From positions 682,001-746,000 of the forward strand of contig CAZKJL010000001.1 of assembly GCA_964553135.1 (NCBI GenBank): a stretch of 64,000 nt of DNA, given 5' to 3'. This document shows positions 1-8,120 of the stretch, piece by piece. Each line of letters opens with the position of its first letter. Within the stretch, counting starts at the first letter, position 1. This DNA is from CAZKJL01 sp964553135. GTDB taxonomy: Bacteria > Patescibacteriota > Gracilibacteria > Peribacterales > Peribacteraceae. Both the position numbers and the translations under genes were made by a program. A model generated the notes under the pieces. That model made no database searches. It worked only from the letters and a program-made list of their open reading frames with translations, and was not told the origin of the DNA.

Positions 1-2
1 AC

Positions 3-1415
3 GAAGTCGTCAAAATGATCGGCTGCAAGAAAGAGGACATCCTCAAAATCTCGGCCAAAGAGGGGACGGGCGTGCCCGACGTGCTCGACGCAGTCATCAA
101 CCGGATTCCGGCTCCCAAGGACTCCGTGAGCGACCAGGGCGCCATGGCGCACATCTCGCGCGCACTCATCTTCGACGCCGTCATGGACGAGTACCGAGGT
201 GCGGTGACCTACGTCCGTGTCATGGAAGGGGAATTCAAGAAAGGCATGAAGACGCGCTTGCTCGGTTCCAAGGTTGACTTCGAAGTTCTCGACGTCGGCT
301 ACTTCGCGCCCAAGTACGTCTCGGACGCCACGCTCGTTGCGGGACAAATCGGGTACATCGTGACGGGACTCAAGAACGTCGCCGAGGCGCGCGTGGGTGA
401 CACCATCGCATCCTCACCCGAGGCGCAGATTCTTCCCGGATACAAAACCGTGCAGCCGATGGTGTTCGCCGGACTCTACCCGTCGCAGTCGGACGAGTAC
501 CCCAAGCTCCGCGACTCGCTCGAAAAGCTCTCGCTCAACGACGCGGCCATCGAAATCGCCTACGAGCACAACACGGCTCTGGGAAACGGTTTCCGCTGCG
601 GATTCCTCGGGCTCCTGCACATGGACATCATCCAGGAGCGTTTGGAACGCGAGTACGACTGTGATCTCATCATCACGGCTCCGAGCGTGCTCTACGAAGT
701 GGAACTCAAGGCCGCGCGCCCCGCTTCGGTCGTGCGCGCCAGTCTCCTCAGAATCGACGATCCGAGCGTTGCGCTCATCAGCAACCCGGCCGAAATGCCG
801 GATCCCACGTACATCGAACAAATCCGCGAGCCCTGGGTGCGCCTCGAAATCGTGTGTCGTCGTCAGGACGTCGGTCCCGCCATGCAGCTCGTGCAGGAAC
901 GCCGCGGCATCTATTTGTCCCTGGAGTACATCGATGACGACCGCGCGCTCATGCACTTCGAAGTGCCGCTGGCATCCATCGTTTTGGACTTCTTCGACAA
1001 GCTCAAATCCGCCAGTTCCGGGTACGCCTCACTGAGCTACGAGCACCTCGGGTACCGCCCCGGCGATCTCGTCAAAATGGACATTCTTCTTCTCGGCGAA
1101 CCGGCCGATGCGCTCAGCGTCATCGTTCACCGCACCGAATCGCGCGATGCGGGACTGAAGATCTGCAAACAGCTCAAAGAAGTCATTCCCAAGGCGCAGT
1201 TCCAAATCACCATTCAGGCGGCCATCGGCGGCAAAATCATCGCGCGCGAGGACATCGGCGCCATGCGCAAGGACGTCACGGGTTACCTCTACGGCGGAGA
1301 CCGCAGCCGCAAAGACAAGCTGCTCGACAAGCAGAAGCGCGGCAAAAAGCGCATGAAGCAAATGGGCAAGGTCAATCTCAGTCAGGATGCTTTCCTTGCC
1401 GTTCTTAAACGATAG
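3..1415 (+). CDS. lepA: Elongation factor 4 (LepA), 5'-truncated by window edge
   Basis: Translation GTPase that back-translocates or remodels stalled ribosomes. The reading frame is open from base 3, so the GTP-binding G1-G4 part lies outside the window. What remains starts at the end of the G domain (ISAKEGTGVPDVLDA, the G5 SAK motif), followed by domain II, domain III (NGFRCGFLGLLHMDI), the domain V-like part and the LepA-specific C-terminal domain with its basic tail (RKDKLLDKQKRGKKRMKQMG). The FRCGFLGLLHMDI and YGGDRSRKDKLL stretches are typical of LepA rather than EF-G. It converges on a minus-strand gene, with a purine/pyrimidine inverted repeat between them. Confidence 0.97.
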   Translation, partial: EVVKMIGCKKEDILKISAKEGTGVPDVLDAVINRIPAPKDSVSDQGAMAHISRALIFDAVMDEYRGAVTYVRVMEGEFKKGMKTRLLGSKVDFEVLDVGYFAPKYVSDATLVAGQIGYIVTGLKNVAEARVGDTIASSPEAQILPGYKTVQPMVFAGLYPSQSDEYPKLRDSLEKLSLNDAAIEIAYEHNTALGNGFRCGFLGLLHMDIIQERLEREYDCDLIITAPSVLYEVELKAARPASVVRASLLRIDDPSVALISNPAEMPDPTYIEQIREPWVRLEIVCRRQDVGPAMQLVQERRGIYLSLEYIDDDRALMHFEVPLASIVLDFFDKLKSASSGYASLSYEHLGYRPGDLVKMDILLLGEPADALSVIVHRTESRDAGLKICKQLKEVIPKAQFQITIQAAIGGKIIAREDIGAMRKDVTGYLYGGDRSRKDKLLDKQKRGKKRMKQMGKVNLSQDAFLAVLKR

Positions 1416-1417
1416 AA

Positions 1418-1494
1418 AAAAGTGAACAATGAAAAGTGAAGAGCGAAAAATAGTGGAGACTTTTCACCTTTAACTTTTCGCTTCTCTCTTCGCC
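1418..1494. repeat. Low-complexity inverted repeat between convergent genes
   Basis: A purine-rich arm made of GAAAAGTGAA-like units is followed by a pyrimidine-rich arm (CTTTTCACCTTTAACTTTTCGC). The two can pair imperfectly into a long hairpin. It sits exactly between the lepA stop and the stop of the convergent gene, so a bidirectional terminator role is likely. Related GAAAAGTGAA runs recur near 5990 and 9285. Confidence 0.5.
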
Positions 1495-2190
1495 CTACTC
1501 CTCGTCTTTCGGCGATGCGTCGTCGCGGAGCTTTTGGAAGTGCCGTTCCATGACATCCATGTGCGGCTCGATGATGTCCTGCAAAATTTTGATGGTGAGC
1601 GGCTGCAGAGCCTCGTACTCCACCGGGCGGTTCAGGCCATCGAAGAAATCCACGAGGATGAACGTCGTGAGCTGCAGCACGGATCCGTCGATATTGCTCT
1701 CGTCGACCATGAGGTGGCTCAGGATTTTCACGGTGTCCACGGACATCACGAGTTCAAGGCGCGACGACCACAGAATCAACTTCTCCTGAATCTCCGGCGG
1801 AAGCTTGTCTTTGCCGCCGAGGGACAGACTCTTCATGTCGGGCTTCTGAATGACCATCTTTTGCTCCGCAATGTACTCCTCCACGGCTTCCAGAGCGCCT
1901 TGGTGAATCAGCGACAGGAGAGCCAGGATGAAGATGGACGGACAGTCGCGAGCGGCGAGTCTGGAGATGAGCTGGAACAAGTGCGCATATTTGTCATCGT
2001 CCATGAATTGGCGAATGGTGGCCGCCACGCGGTCATCACGCTTCTTGGACTTCTTCTCCTCTTTGATGATCTGCTTGATTTGCTGCTGAGCCTGCGCGAA
2101 ACGTTGCTTCGCGCTCTCGGAGAGCGCTTCGGAAGCGCCTGATGCGCCTTCTCCGGGGGCTGATGATTCTAGTCCGCCAAAATCCTGCAT
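1495..2190 (-). CDS. Hypothetical protein, 231 aa
   Basis: I do not recognise a family. The N-terminus (residues 1-30) is Ser/Gly/Ala-rich and low in complexity. It is followed by a Gln/Lys-rich charged helix (about 30-55), then a helical region with hydrophobic patches (IFILALLSLIHQGALEAVEEYI) that look like amphipathic helices rather than membrane spans. It begins 46 bp downstream of rplI on the same strand and probably shares its transcript. No signal peptide or nucleotide-binding motif is visible. It is probably a lineage-specific cytoplasmic protein. Confidence 0.75.
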   Translation of the reverse strand: MQDFGGLESSAPGEGASGASEALSESAKQRFAQAQQQIKQIIKEEKKSKKRDDRVAATIRQFMDDDKYAHLFQLISRLAARDCPSIFILALLSLIHQGALEAVEEYIAEQKMVIQKPDMKSLSLGGKDKLPPEIQEKLILWSSRLELVMSVDTVKILSHLMVDESNIDGSVLQLTTFILVDFFDGLNRPVEYEALQPLTIKILQDIIEPHMDVMERHFQKLRDDASPKDEE

Positions 2191-2236
2191 GGATAAAGAG
2201 AGGGTAACAATGTTTCGGTCCGCATGCCAGAGTCGC

Positions 2237-2704
2237 TTAGGCGGCTTTGGCGGGAGCCTCGGCTTCGGCCTTCACCTCCACCTTGATGTCGGAGGTTTGC
2301 GTGCCGACGACCACCTTGATGGTGTGCATGCCGACGCTCTTGATGTGTTCGGAGATCTGGAGAGAAGACTCGGCCATCTCGATGCCGAACTCGCTCTTGA
2401 GTGCGTCGACGATCTGCTTGGCGGAAACGGCGGCGTAGAGCTTGTTGGCTTTGCTGGCTTTGGCAACGATGTGCACCACTTTTCCGGCAAGGGTGTTCGT
2501 GAGGGACATGACGAGTGCGCGCTCGCTCTCGCGTTCCATGGCGCGCTTCTTGATGTGCTCGGCGTAGCGCTTACGGACGTTCGGAGTGACCACGAGCGCC
2601 TTCCTGCTGGGCAGGAGGTGGTTTAACGCAAAGCCGCTCTTCACGACGATCAGGTCGTTTTTCTTTCCGATGCCTGCGATGTCGGTGAGAAGGAGAACTT
2701 CCAT
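2237..2704 (-). CDS. rplI: 50S ribosomal protein bL9
   Basis: Large-subunit protein that binds 23S rRNA and helps keep the reading frame. The N-domain opens with MEVLLLTDIAGIGKKNDLIVVKSGFALNHLLPSRKA, matching the bL9 signature (VxLxxDVxxLGKKGDVVxVxxGYARNxLIPxxxA) apart from a few substitutions. The linker helix and C-domain follow, with an Ala/Glu-rich tail; 155 aa is normal. bL9 is missing from many CPR lineages, so its presence helps placement. A plausible promoter on the minus strand (TTGTGT-N17-TATGAT, about 2756-2728) leaves a leader of only about 15-20 nt. Confidence 0.96.
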   Translation of the reverse strand: MEVLLLTDIAGIGKKNDLIVVKSGFALNHLLPSRKALVVTPNVRKRYAEHIKKRAMERESERALVMSLTNTLAGKVVHIVAKASKANKLYAAVSAKQIVDALKSEFGIEMAESSLQISEHIKSVGMHTIKVVVGTQTSDIKVEVKAEAEAPAKAA

Positions 2705-2785
2705 GAAGAAGGCTTGTGAGCCGCAAGATCATAGGGAAACTTGAAGGTGAACACAAGGGGACTTTCAGGGCCGATTGGCAAGTGT

Positions 2786-5032
2786 TCAGCGAGTTCCGAG
2801 CCGGAAAAGCCACGGAATAAACGACATCCAGCCTTTACCGTCCTGGAAACGGCGTTCCGTGGCCACGTACCACTGATCGAAGTCTGCGAAACGATCGGCG
2901 TGGAGCGACAGTTTTTTGATGGAGACGCCGTGGAGCGACTCGTCGTGGGCGAACACCGAGAGCGGGGAGTACAGCACGATCGCCGGAATGTCTTTTTTGA
3001 GAAGCTCGTTGAGTTCCTTCAGCGCCTTGGTGCGCGAGTCCATGTTGCTCGTCTCGCGAATGCGGCCCAGGAGCGTGTCGGCTTCGAACGACGTGTACTG
3101 AGACAAGTTGAACGCATCGAGCCTCAGCTTGCTCTCGTCGTTTCGTTCCTGAATTTGGCTGCTGTGCCAGTACGGGTAGCTGTCCAGGTTGTCGAACAGC
3201 GATTCGCCGAACAGCACCACGTCGTACTGACGCTTCAGCAACTTGTCCTCGAAGTCTTTGCGACTCTCGGGAATATCCAGCGTCACGCTGGCGCCCACGG
3301 CCTCCCACTGCTTCTTGATGACGCCCGCCACGGCACGGTACGTATCGGGCTTGGGGCTCGTGAGAATGGTGATGCTCAAGGGTTTGCCGCGTTCGTTGAT
3401 GCGCGTGTGCGGCGCATCGGTTTCCGCTTTCCGGCGCAGGAAGCCGTTGTCCAGGTACATGTCTTGGACGGTGATCCGGCGCTTGTCTTCCGCGGCGAGC
3501 TGCTTGCTGCGGATAAATTGCTCCACGAGTTGTTGTTCGGTGGACGCCAGTCGGAACTTTCCCGACTCCGTCATACGTTCCAAATACGCCGAATCCACGA
3601 TGTCGTCCTTGGCATCCGTCATCTTGAGAATGTTCATGCCGATTTTGAGCGAGCCACTCATGCCGTTTCCGGCCGGCAACTTCACGATCCATGCACCCGA
3701 AAGCGTTTGTCTCACGCCCTTGATCGTGACGCCTGTTTCCACGCGGATGCCGTTGATGGAGACGGGGAACTTCAGATTTCTCGAGGAACCGGTCATCGTG
3801 AGCGTTGCTCCCGTGCTCAAGAGTGCGACGCGCGGAACGGACGCGAGCGGACCGACGGCGTTCGTCTCGCGTTGCTCGAGCAAGCGTTGCAGGCGCACTT
3901 TCTCCGGCACGTTCCAGTTGGATTCGAAAAATGCCCCCTGCGCCGCAGTGGCATCGAACTTATATCGCCAGTCGGCGAGATCGATTTCCAGAAGCGGGGT
4001 ATCGATGACTTGCACTTCATGAATGCCGTCGACGACTTCCTGTTTGTTGATGGCGAGCTGCAGGCCGAGGCGCACGTTTTTATCCGCCGGAATCTCGCGA
4101 TCGAGATTGAAGAACAGTCCCACGTACTGCGGCAACGAGTAGGGGACGGCCTGAAATCGACGGGGCAGAATGGGCTCGCCTTTCTCGTTTCTCGGCACGA
4201 GACGCACGCCGTTCATGTTGATGATGTCGGTGAGCAGCGTCTGGTAATCCGAAAACGCGCGGAAGACGACGCGATCGATTTTGTACTGCGGCATTCCTTG
4301 CTGCGGGAAGCGCTTCAAGGTCACTTCGGTGGAGAGGTCGGTCTGGAGCAAGCTGAGGAAACTGTACGGTCCGGCACCGATGGGATGCAGTCCGAAGTCG
4401 AGCGCCTGGTCCAACTTGTCCACCGGAATCGCTTCGAATGCGTTCCTCGGAACGAGCCCCAGCGTCAGGTTGCTGCTGAAGAAGGAGTACGGCTTGCTCA
4501 GGCGGAAGCGCACGGTGCGGTCATTGATCTTCTCCACTTCCACGCCCTTGAAGTTCTGTTGCAAGATCGGATTCGGGAAGCCTTGTTCCTGAATCGTTTT
4601 GAACGTGAACACCACGTCGTCCGCGGTGACGGGGTGCGGATGTTCTTTCGTGGAATCGTGCCACAGAACGTTGGGCTTGAGAGTCGCCGTGTAGATGCGG
4701 TTGTCGTTGCTGATGTCCACCGTGGCGAGATCGTCGATCACTTTTCCCGTCTTGGGGTCGTACTTCATGAGTCCCGAAAAGACGAGCGAGACGATGTCAC
4801 GACTGACGTCGTTGCTCGTGATGAACCATGGGTTCAGCGGCAACACTTCGCCCACCGCTCCTTCTATGTAGGTGCCGCCGACGACGGCGACGTTCGTCGT
4901 GTTCTCCACGTAAAAGAGCCTCAGCATCAGAAGCAGGCTGATCGTGAGAATGCTCGTCAAAACAGCAAGGATGATTCGCTCCGCCTTGCTCATGGCGCCG
5001 ATGACTCTGATGACGGAACGCAGTGGCTTCAT
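2786..5032 (-). CDS. ABC-type peptide/nickel solute-binding protein family 5, membrane-anchored
   Basis: Extracytoplasmic substrate-binding protein of the SBP_bac_5 (DppA/OppA) type. Residues about 15-40 form one hydrophobic segment (RIILAVLTSILTISLLLMLRLFYV) without a lipobox cysteine, so it is likely held by an uncleaved anchor. The family core follows: TYIEGAVGEVLPLNPWFITSNDVSRDIVSLVFSGL, then KPNVLWHDSTKEHPHPVTADDVVFTFKTI, and late KKDIPAIVLYSPLSVFAHDESLHGV. At 748 aa it is longer than usual (about 500-600). The extra 150 residues around 380-520 include a Big/PKD-like beta stretch (GATLTMTGSSRNLKFPVSING). No permease or ATPase genes lie next to it. Confidence 0.88.
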   Translation of the reverse strand: MKPLRSVIRVIGAMSKAERIILAVLTSILTISLLLMLRLFYVENTTNVAVVGGTYIEGAVGEVLPLNPWFITSNDVSRDIVSLVFSGLMKYDPKTGKVIDDLATVDISNDNRIYTATLKPNVLWHDSTKEHPHPVTADDVVFTFKTIQEQGFPNPILQQNFKGVEVEKINDRTVRFRLSKPYSFFSSNLTLGLVPRNAFEAIPVDKLDQALDFGLHPIGAGPYSFLSLLQTDLSTEVTLKRFPQQGMPQYKIDRVVFRAFSDYQTLLTDIINMNGVRLVPRNEKGEPILPRRFQAVPYSLPQYVGLFFNLDREIPADKNVRLGLQLAINKQEVVDGIHEVQVIDTPLLEIDLADWRYKFDATAAQGAFFESNWNVPEKVRLQRLLEQRETNAVGPLASVPRVALLSTGATLTMTGSSRNLKFPVSINGIRVETGVTIKGVRQTLSGAWIVKLPAGNGMSGSLKIGMNILKMTDAKDDIVDSAYLERMTESGKFRLASTEQQLVEQFIRSKQLAAEDKRRITVQDMYLDNGFLRRKAETDAPHTRINERGKPLSITILTSPKPDTYRAVAGVIKKQWEAVGASVTLDIPESRKDFEDKLLKRQYDVVLFGESLFDNLDSYPYWHSSQIQERNDESKLRLDAFNLSQYTSFEADTLLGRIRETSNMDSRTKALKELNELLKKDIPAIVLYSPLSVFAHDESLHGVSIKKLSLHADRFADFDQWYVATERRFQDGKGWMSFIPWLFRLGTR

Positions 5033-5126
5033 GTCAGACGGGCACTATACCAGAGGAAATTCGAGCGGGCGTGGCACAAGGACAAAAGCCCCGACACAGG
5101 ACAAGCACACTCGTGAGAACGTCGTC

Positions 5127-5342
5127 TTAGATGTACATCATGGCGATCGCGATGCCGAAGAAGGCGACGGACAGCCAAACGGTGAGGACGAAGAGAACGC
5201 GCTCGGCGCCGCGGCGCTGAACGTACGTGGTGCCCATGCCGCCGAACGTGGCGGAGAGACCGGATGCGCGATGCTGAAGAAGAATCAGAAACGCGACGAG
5301 AATGCCGAGGACGGCTTCGATGATGGTGAGGACGTTCGTCAT
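5127..5342 (-). CDS. secG: Preprotein translocase subunit SecG
   Basis: Small accessory subunit of the SecYEG channel. It is 71 aa with two hydrophobic helices (TIIEAVLGILVAFLILLQHR and VLFVLTVWLSVAFFGIAIAMMYI) joined by the Gly/Ser-rich loop typical of SecG (ASGLSATFGGMGTTYVQRRGAE). The promoter is clear on the minus strand: TTGTAC (5380-5375), 17-bp spacer, TACTAT (5357-5352). The predicted RNA start falls within a few bases of the ATG, so the mRNA is close to leaderless. Confidence 0.93.
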   Translation of the reverse strand: MTNVLTIIEAVLGILVAFLILLQHRASGLSATFGGMGTTYVQRRGAERVLFVLTVWLSVAFFGIAIAMMYI

Positions 5343-5351
5343 AGCGCAGGT

Positions 5352-5380
5352 ATAGTAGTGGAAGGCACGAGAATGTACAA
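5352..5380 (-). promoter_or_regulatory. secG promoter
   Basis: The minus strand reads TTGTAC, 17 bp, TACTAT. The -10 hexamer ends 9 bp before the secG ATG, so the transcript would have a leader of about 0-4 nt. The TGTACAAT inside it is part of the -35 and is not a copy of the 16-bp SOS-like operator. Confidence 0.6.
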
Positions 5381-5402
5381 TGCGCCGCGCTACCGTAAAT
5401 CA

Positions 5403-5470
5403 GGGCGCCTAGCTCAGCTGGGTCGAGTACCGCGAAGTGGTACGAGCTATCAAGAAAGAATGCTCGCCCA
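5403..5470 (+). other. tRNA-like element upstream of tRNA-Val
   Basis: The first 19 nt (5403-5421) are identical to the first 19 nt of the tRNA-Val gene at 5498. The element then departs from tRNA: a 7-bp hairpin with a GAA triloop (5427-5443), an ATCAAGAAAG strand (5449-5458), and CGCCC (5465-5469) that can close a stem with the starting GGGCG. A matching element with covarying stems sits upstream of tRNA-Pro (18261). It is not a functional tRNA because it has no anticodon arm or T arm. Confidence 0.7.
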
Positions 5471-5497
5471 TGATCATTTATTACCATCATCGTCTCA

Positions 5498-5574
5498 GGG
5501 CGCCTAGCTCAGCTGGTTAGAGCATCTCGCTTACACCGAGAGGGTCGAGGGTTCGAATCCCCCGGCGCCCACCA
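5498..5574 (+). tRNA. tRNA-Val (anticodon TAC), CCA encoded
   Basis: Cloverleaf: 7-bp acceptor GGGCGCC/GGCGCCC, D arm GCTC/GAGC, anticodon stem TCTCG/CGAGA with loop CTTACAC (anticodon TAC), 5-nt variable loop, T loop TTCGAAT, then discriminator A and genomic CCA. The T stem GAGGG/CCCCC contains one A-C mismatch (second pair). It is preceded 28 nt upstream by the tRNA-like element. Confidence 0.96.
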
Positions 5575-5665
5575 TTCGTCACTGCCGGTCCTCATGGCAA
5601 GCCATTTGGCTCTACCAGAAAAGGTATTGCACGCCTTTCCCGTGGCCGCTACACTGCCCCAGCTC

Positions 5666-5983
5666 ATGTTCGCAATCGTCGACATCGCAGGCTTTCAGGA
5701 AAAGACCGAAGTCGGTCAGAAGATGCATGTTCCGCTTCTTGAGGCCAAGGAGGGCGACACCGTGACGTTCGACAAGGTCCTGCTCCTCTCCGAGGACGGA
5801 TCCACCGCGACGGTCGGTACGCCGTTCGTTGCAGGTGCGAAAGTGACGGCCAAAGTTCTCAAGCACGGCAAGGACGAGAAGATCGTCGTTCGCAAATTCA
5901 AGCGTCGCAAGCGTTTCCACAAGACGTACCGCGGACACCGCCAGGGTTACACGGAGATCGAAATCGTGACCGTCGGCAAATAA
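5666..5983 (+). CDS. rplU: 50S ribosomal protein bL21
   Basis: Ribosomal large-subunit protein binding 23S rRNA. Starting at MFAIVDIAGFQEKTEVGQKMHV gives 105 aa, the usual bL21 length. The family core follows: VTFDKVLLLSEDGSTATVGTPFVAGAKVTAKVLKHGKDEKIVVRKFKRRKRFHKTYRGHRQGYTEIEI. An in-frame ATG 72 bp upstream (5594) would add residues unlike bL21, so it is not used here. The usual partner rpmA (bL27) is not next to it. Confidence 0.96.
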   Translation: MFAIVDIAGFQEKTEVGQKMHVPLLEAKEGDTVTFDKVLLLSEDGSTATVGTPFVAGAKVTAKVLKHGKDEKIVVRKFKRRKRFHKTYRGHRQGYTEIEIVTVGK

Positions 5984-6038
5984 GAAGTGAAAAGTTGAAC
6001 GTGAAAGGTGAAAAGTTGTTTTGCTGTATCATTCGATC

Positions 6039-6287
6039 ATGGATACCGAACAGCGACTCAGGAACATCGAAGAGCGGAATCAACGCGTGGAGGCTGAAAA
6101 AGCTTGGGAAGTGAGCATCTTCCGAAGAGCCGTCATTGCCGGCATCACCTACGTCTTTGCGGTCCTGTTTCTGCAATCCATCGCATCGGATAAACCCTTC
6201 TTGAGCGGATTGATCCCGGTTGTCGGTTATTTGCTTTCGGCATTGTCACTTCCGCCACTCAAGAGATGGTGGATGGGGGGACGTTAA
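6039..6287 (+). CDS. Small membrane protein, 82 aa, unknown function
   Basis: MDTEQRLRNIEERNQRVEAEKAWEVS forms a short charged helix. It is followed by one or two hydrophobic segments (AVIAGITYVFAVLFLQSIA; GLIPVVGYLLSALSL) and the basic end LKRWWMGGR. This helix-plus-hairpin layout occurs in many CPR genomes as an uncharacterised small protein. The start at MDTEQ is preferred over an in-frame ATG 18 bp upstream. It is followed at once by a 12-bp perfect palindrome. Confidence 0.75.
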   Translation: MDTEQRLRNIEERNQRVEAEKAWEVSIFRRAVIAGITYVFAVLFLQSIASDKPFLSGLIPVVGYLLSALSLPPLKRWWMGGR

Positions 6288-6289
6288 GT

Positions 6290-6318
6290 GTCCTTTTTGC
6301 CCAAGCGGCAAAAAGGAC
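6290..6318. repeat. Perfect 12-bp-stem palindrome (REP-like)
   Basis: GTCCTTTTTGCC / GGCAAAAAGGAC around the loop CAAGC, directly after the small membrane gene. GC-rich repeat-like DNA continues to about 6410 (GCGCGTGCGCGCC ... GGCGCGCGCC). The build (12-13-bp stem, 3-5-nt loop, then (A)ACCAA or CAAAG, then GC-rich inverted segments) matches the hairpins at 30971, 31340 and 56254, although the stem sequences differ. Confidence 0.65.
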
Positions 6319-6438
6319 CAAAAAGCGCGTGCGCGCCGATACCCCGCGATTTCGTGTGAAGCGAAATCGCTTACCCGCAGACCCCCACCTGCGGCGCGCG
6401 CCACCCCTTGAAGTCGTTCAGATTAGATCAAAGCGGTA

Positions 6439-7608
6439 TCAAATCTCGTCACTGAGATCTATTTCCTGACGAATGTCTTTAGTGCATTTCAAAATCATGG
6501 CCATGTTCTGCATGCAGGCGATCGTTTCGCCGTATCTCTCGCCGATCCTGAGCAAATGATGCACATATGCGCGTGAGTGTTTGCGGCTTGTCTCTGCGGT
6601 GGACTCAGCATCGATTGGTGAAAAATCTTTACCGTATTCGGCGCGGCGGATCTTGAGCTTTGTGCCGTCCGTGAGCCACACGTTGCCGTGCCGTGCCTCG
6701 CGCATCGGCGAGACGCAGTCGAACATGTCGATGCCTTTCGCGATCGCGGCTTTGAGCTGGTGCCTTTCGCCGACACCCATCAAGTACCGCGGCTTGTCTT
6801 TGGGAAGCAGGGGACAGACGTAGTCCAAGACTTGGTACATTTCCTTCTCGGATTCGCCGACGGCAAGTCCGCCGATGGCGTAGCCGTCGAAGCCGATCGC
6901 GATGAGTTCCTCGGCACACTTCGTGCGCAAATCTTTCTCGAGTCCGCCTTGGACGATGCCGAAGAGTTGGATCTTCGATTTGGATTTCTTCTTCAATTTC
7001 TCGTGTTCTTTCTTGCAGACTTTGGCCCACATGAGCGTGCGGTCCACCGCTTTGATCTGCGCCGCGCGCTCCGCCGTGCTCGGCGGACATTCATCGAAAC
7101 ACATGATGATGTCGGCCCCGAGCTTGTGCTGAATCTGCATGGCTTCCTTGGGTCCGATGAAATGCGTGGCACCGCTGCGGTGATCACGGAATTCCACGCC
7201 GTCATCGGAAATTTTTCTGATGGCTTCGAGCGAAAATACTTGGAATCCGCCGGAATCCGTGAGAATCGGTTTGTCCCAACCGATGAATGAATGCAGGCCG
7301 CCCGCCGCGGCGATGGTGTCTTCGCCCGGCGACAAGTGGAGGTGGTAGGTGTTGCTGAGGAGCATGTCGGCATCCAGCGACAGCAGTTCCTGGAACGTGA
7401 TGCCTTTCATGGCACCGGCGGTTGCAACCGGCATGAACACCGGAGTTTGGATATCGCCGTGCGCGGTCTTGATGACACCGGCGCGGCCCGCAGCCGAAGA
7501 TTTGGTCAGCGTAAACACCGCGGCATTATGCGGCAAACGTGGCGCCGGGGGAACCCGTGGATTCATGTTGCCCGTATGGACTTTTGTCATCTTTTGACGC
7601 TTGGACAT
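6439..7608 (-). CDS. tgt: tRNA-guanine(34) transglycosylase, zinc-site cysteines missing
   Basis: Swaps G34 for a queuosine precursor in GUN-anticodon tRNAs. Visible motifs are LLSNTYHLHLSPG, TDSGGFQVFS (substrate Asp), MCFDECPP, GIVQGG, AIGGLAVGE, YLMGVG and the nucleophile region GIDMFDCVSP. Where bacterial enzymes carry the zinc motif CxCxxC (PECDCYTC), this protein has AESTAETS, so all three cysteines are gone; the later His in YVHHL remains. LPTR after the nucleophile is changed to SPMR. The start is taken at MSKRQKM to avoid overlapping the next gene; Met at 7566 is also possible. A queuosine-precursor transporter lies at 19218. Confidence 0.92.
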   Translation of the reverse strand: MSKRQKMTKVHTGNMNPRVPPAPRLPHNAAVFTLTKSSAAGRAGVIKTAHGDIQTPVFMPVATAGAMKGITFQELLSLDADMLLSNTYHLHLSPGEDTIAAAGGLHSFIGWDKPILTDSGGFQVFSLEAIRKISDDGVEFRDHRSGATHFIGPKEAMQIQHKLGADIIMCFDECPPSTAERAAQIKAVDRTLMWAKVCKKEHEKLKKKSKSKIQLFGIVQGGLEKDLRTKCAEELIAIGFDGYAIGGLAVGESEKEMYQVLDYVCPLLPKDKPRYLMGVGERHQLKAAIAKGIDMFDCVSPMREARHGNVWLTDGTKLKIRRAEYGKDFSPIDAESTAETSRKHSRAYVHHLLRIGERYGETIACMQNMAMILKCTKDIRQEIDLSDEI

Positions 7609-7651
7609 GCCATAATCGTAGAGTCCTTTACTTCCTTCTACCTTCCTCTTT

Positions 7652-8101
7652 ATGGGTTGTTGCACTGGTTCTAGCGCACCGGGCTATCCTTGCAAACACG
7701 CAGGATGGCTTCCGCGCATCGCGTTCGGTCTCATTCTCATCTCCTACGGCGTGAACCACTACCGTCACATCGGTGACTTCGTGGCCATGTCCAAGGGCGT
7801 GTACCCGACGGTCGGCGCTCTCGCCACCATCGCCGGTCTGTTGGCATACGTCGTTCCGGCCCTCATGATCGTCGGCGGACTTCTCTTCGCCGTTCGTCAG
7901 CTCTGCTGCATCAGCAAGATCTGTATCCTCGGCGCTCTCTCCGGAATCATCGGTTGGGCCAGCGTCGCCGTTCTCGTCGGTGATGGTGCCTCCAGCGGCG
8001 CCATGATGCCGCTCATCCAGAACGCAGCCGTCCTCCTCATCCTCTACTACATGGTGAAGAAGCGTTCGTGCGCTCCTTCCTCGGACGGAACCTGCAAATA
8101 A
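7652..8101 (+). CDS. DoxX-like four-helix membrane protein
   Basis: 149 aa with about four hydrophobic helices (PRIAFGLILISYGVNHY; IAGLLAYVVPALMIVGGLLFAV; ICILGALSGIIGWASVAVLV; LIQNAAVLLILYYMV). The N-terminal RIAFGLILISYG and the arrangement recall DoxX/SURF4-type proteins. Cysteines are frequent (MGCCTGS start, LCCISKIC, C-terminal CAPSSDGTC), hinting at redox or metal contacts. The tandem gene at 8121 encodes a shorter relative. Function is unknown. Confidence 0.7.
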   Translation: MGCCTGSSAPGYPCKHAGWLPRIAFGLILISYGVNHYRHIGDFVAMSKGVYPTVGALATIAGLLAYVVPALMIVGGLLFAVRQLCCISKICILGALSGIIGWASVAVLVGDGASSGAMMPLIQNAAVLLILYYMVKKRSCAPSSDGTCK

Positions 8102-8120
8102 TTTTCTTCTCGCCTTTCCC

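Noticed and set aside
2741..5116. 791-codon plus-strand frame opposite the solute-binding protein gene
   Set aside because: It is antisense to a clearly coding gene with recognised motifs, and its Arg/His-rich make-up is typical of a GC-rich shadow frame.
5371..5384. TGTACAAT near secG resembling half of the SOS-like operator
   Set aside because: Only one half-site is present and the bases are explained as the secG -35 hexamer on the minus strand.
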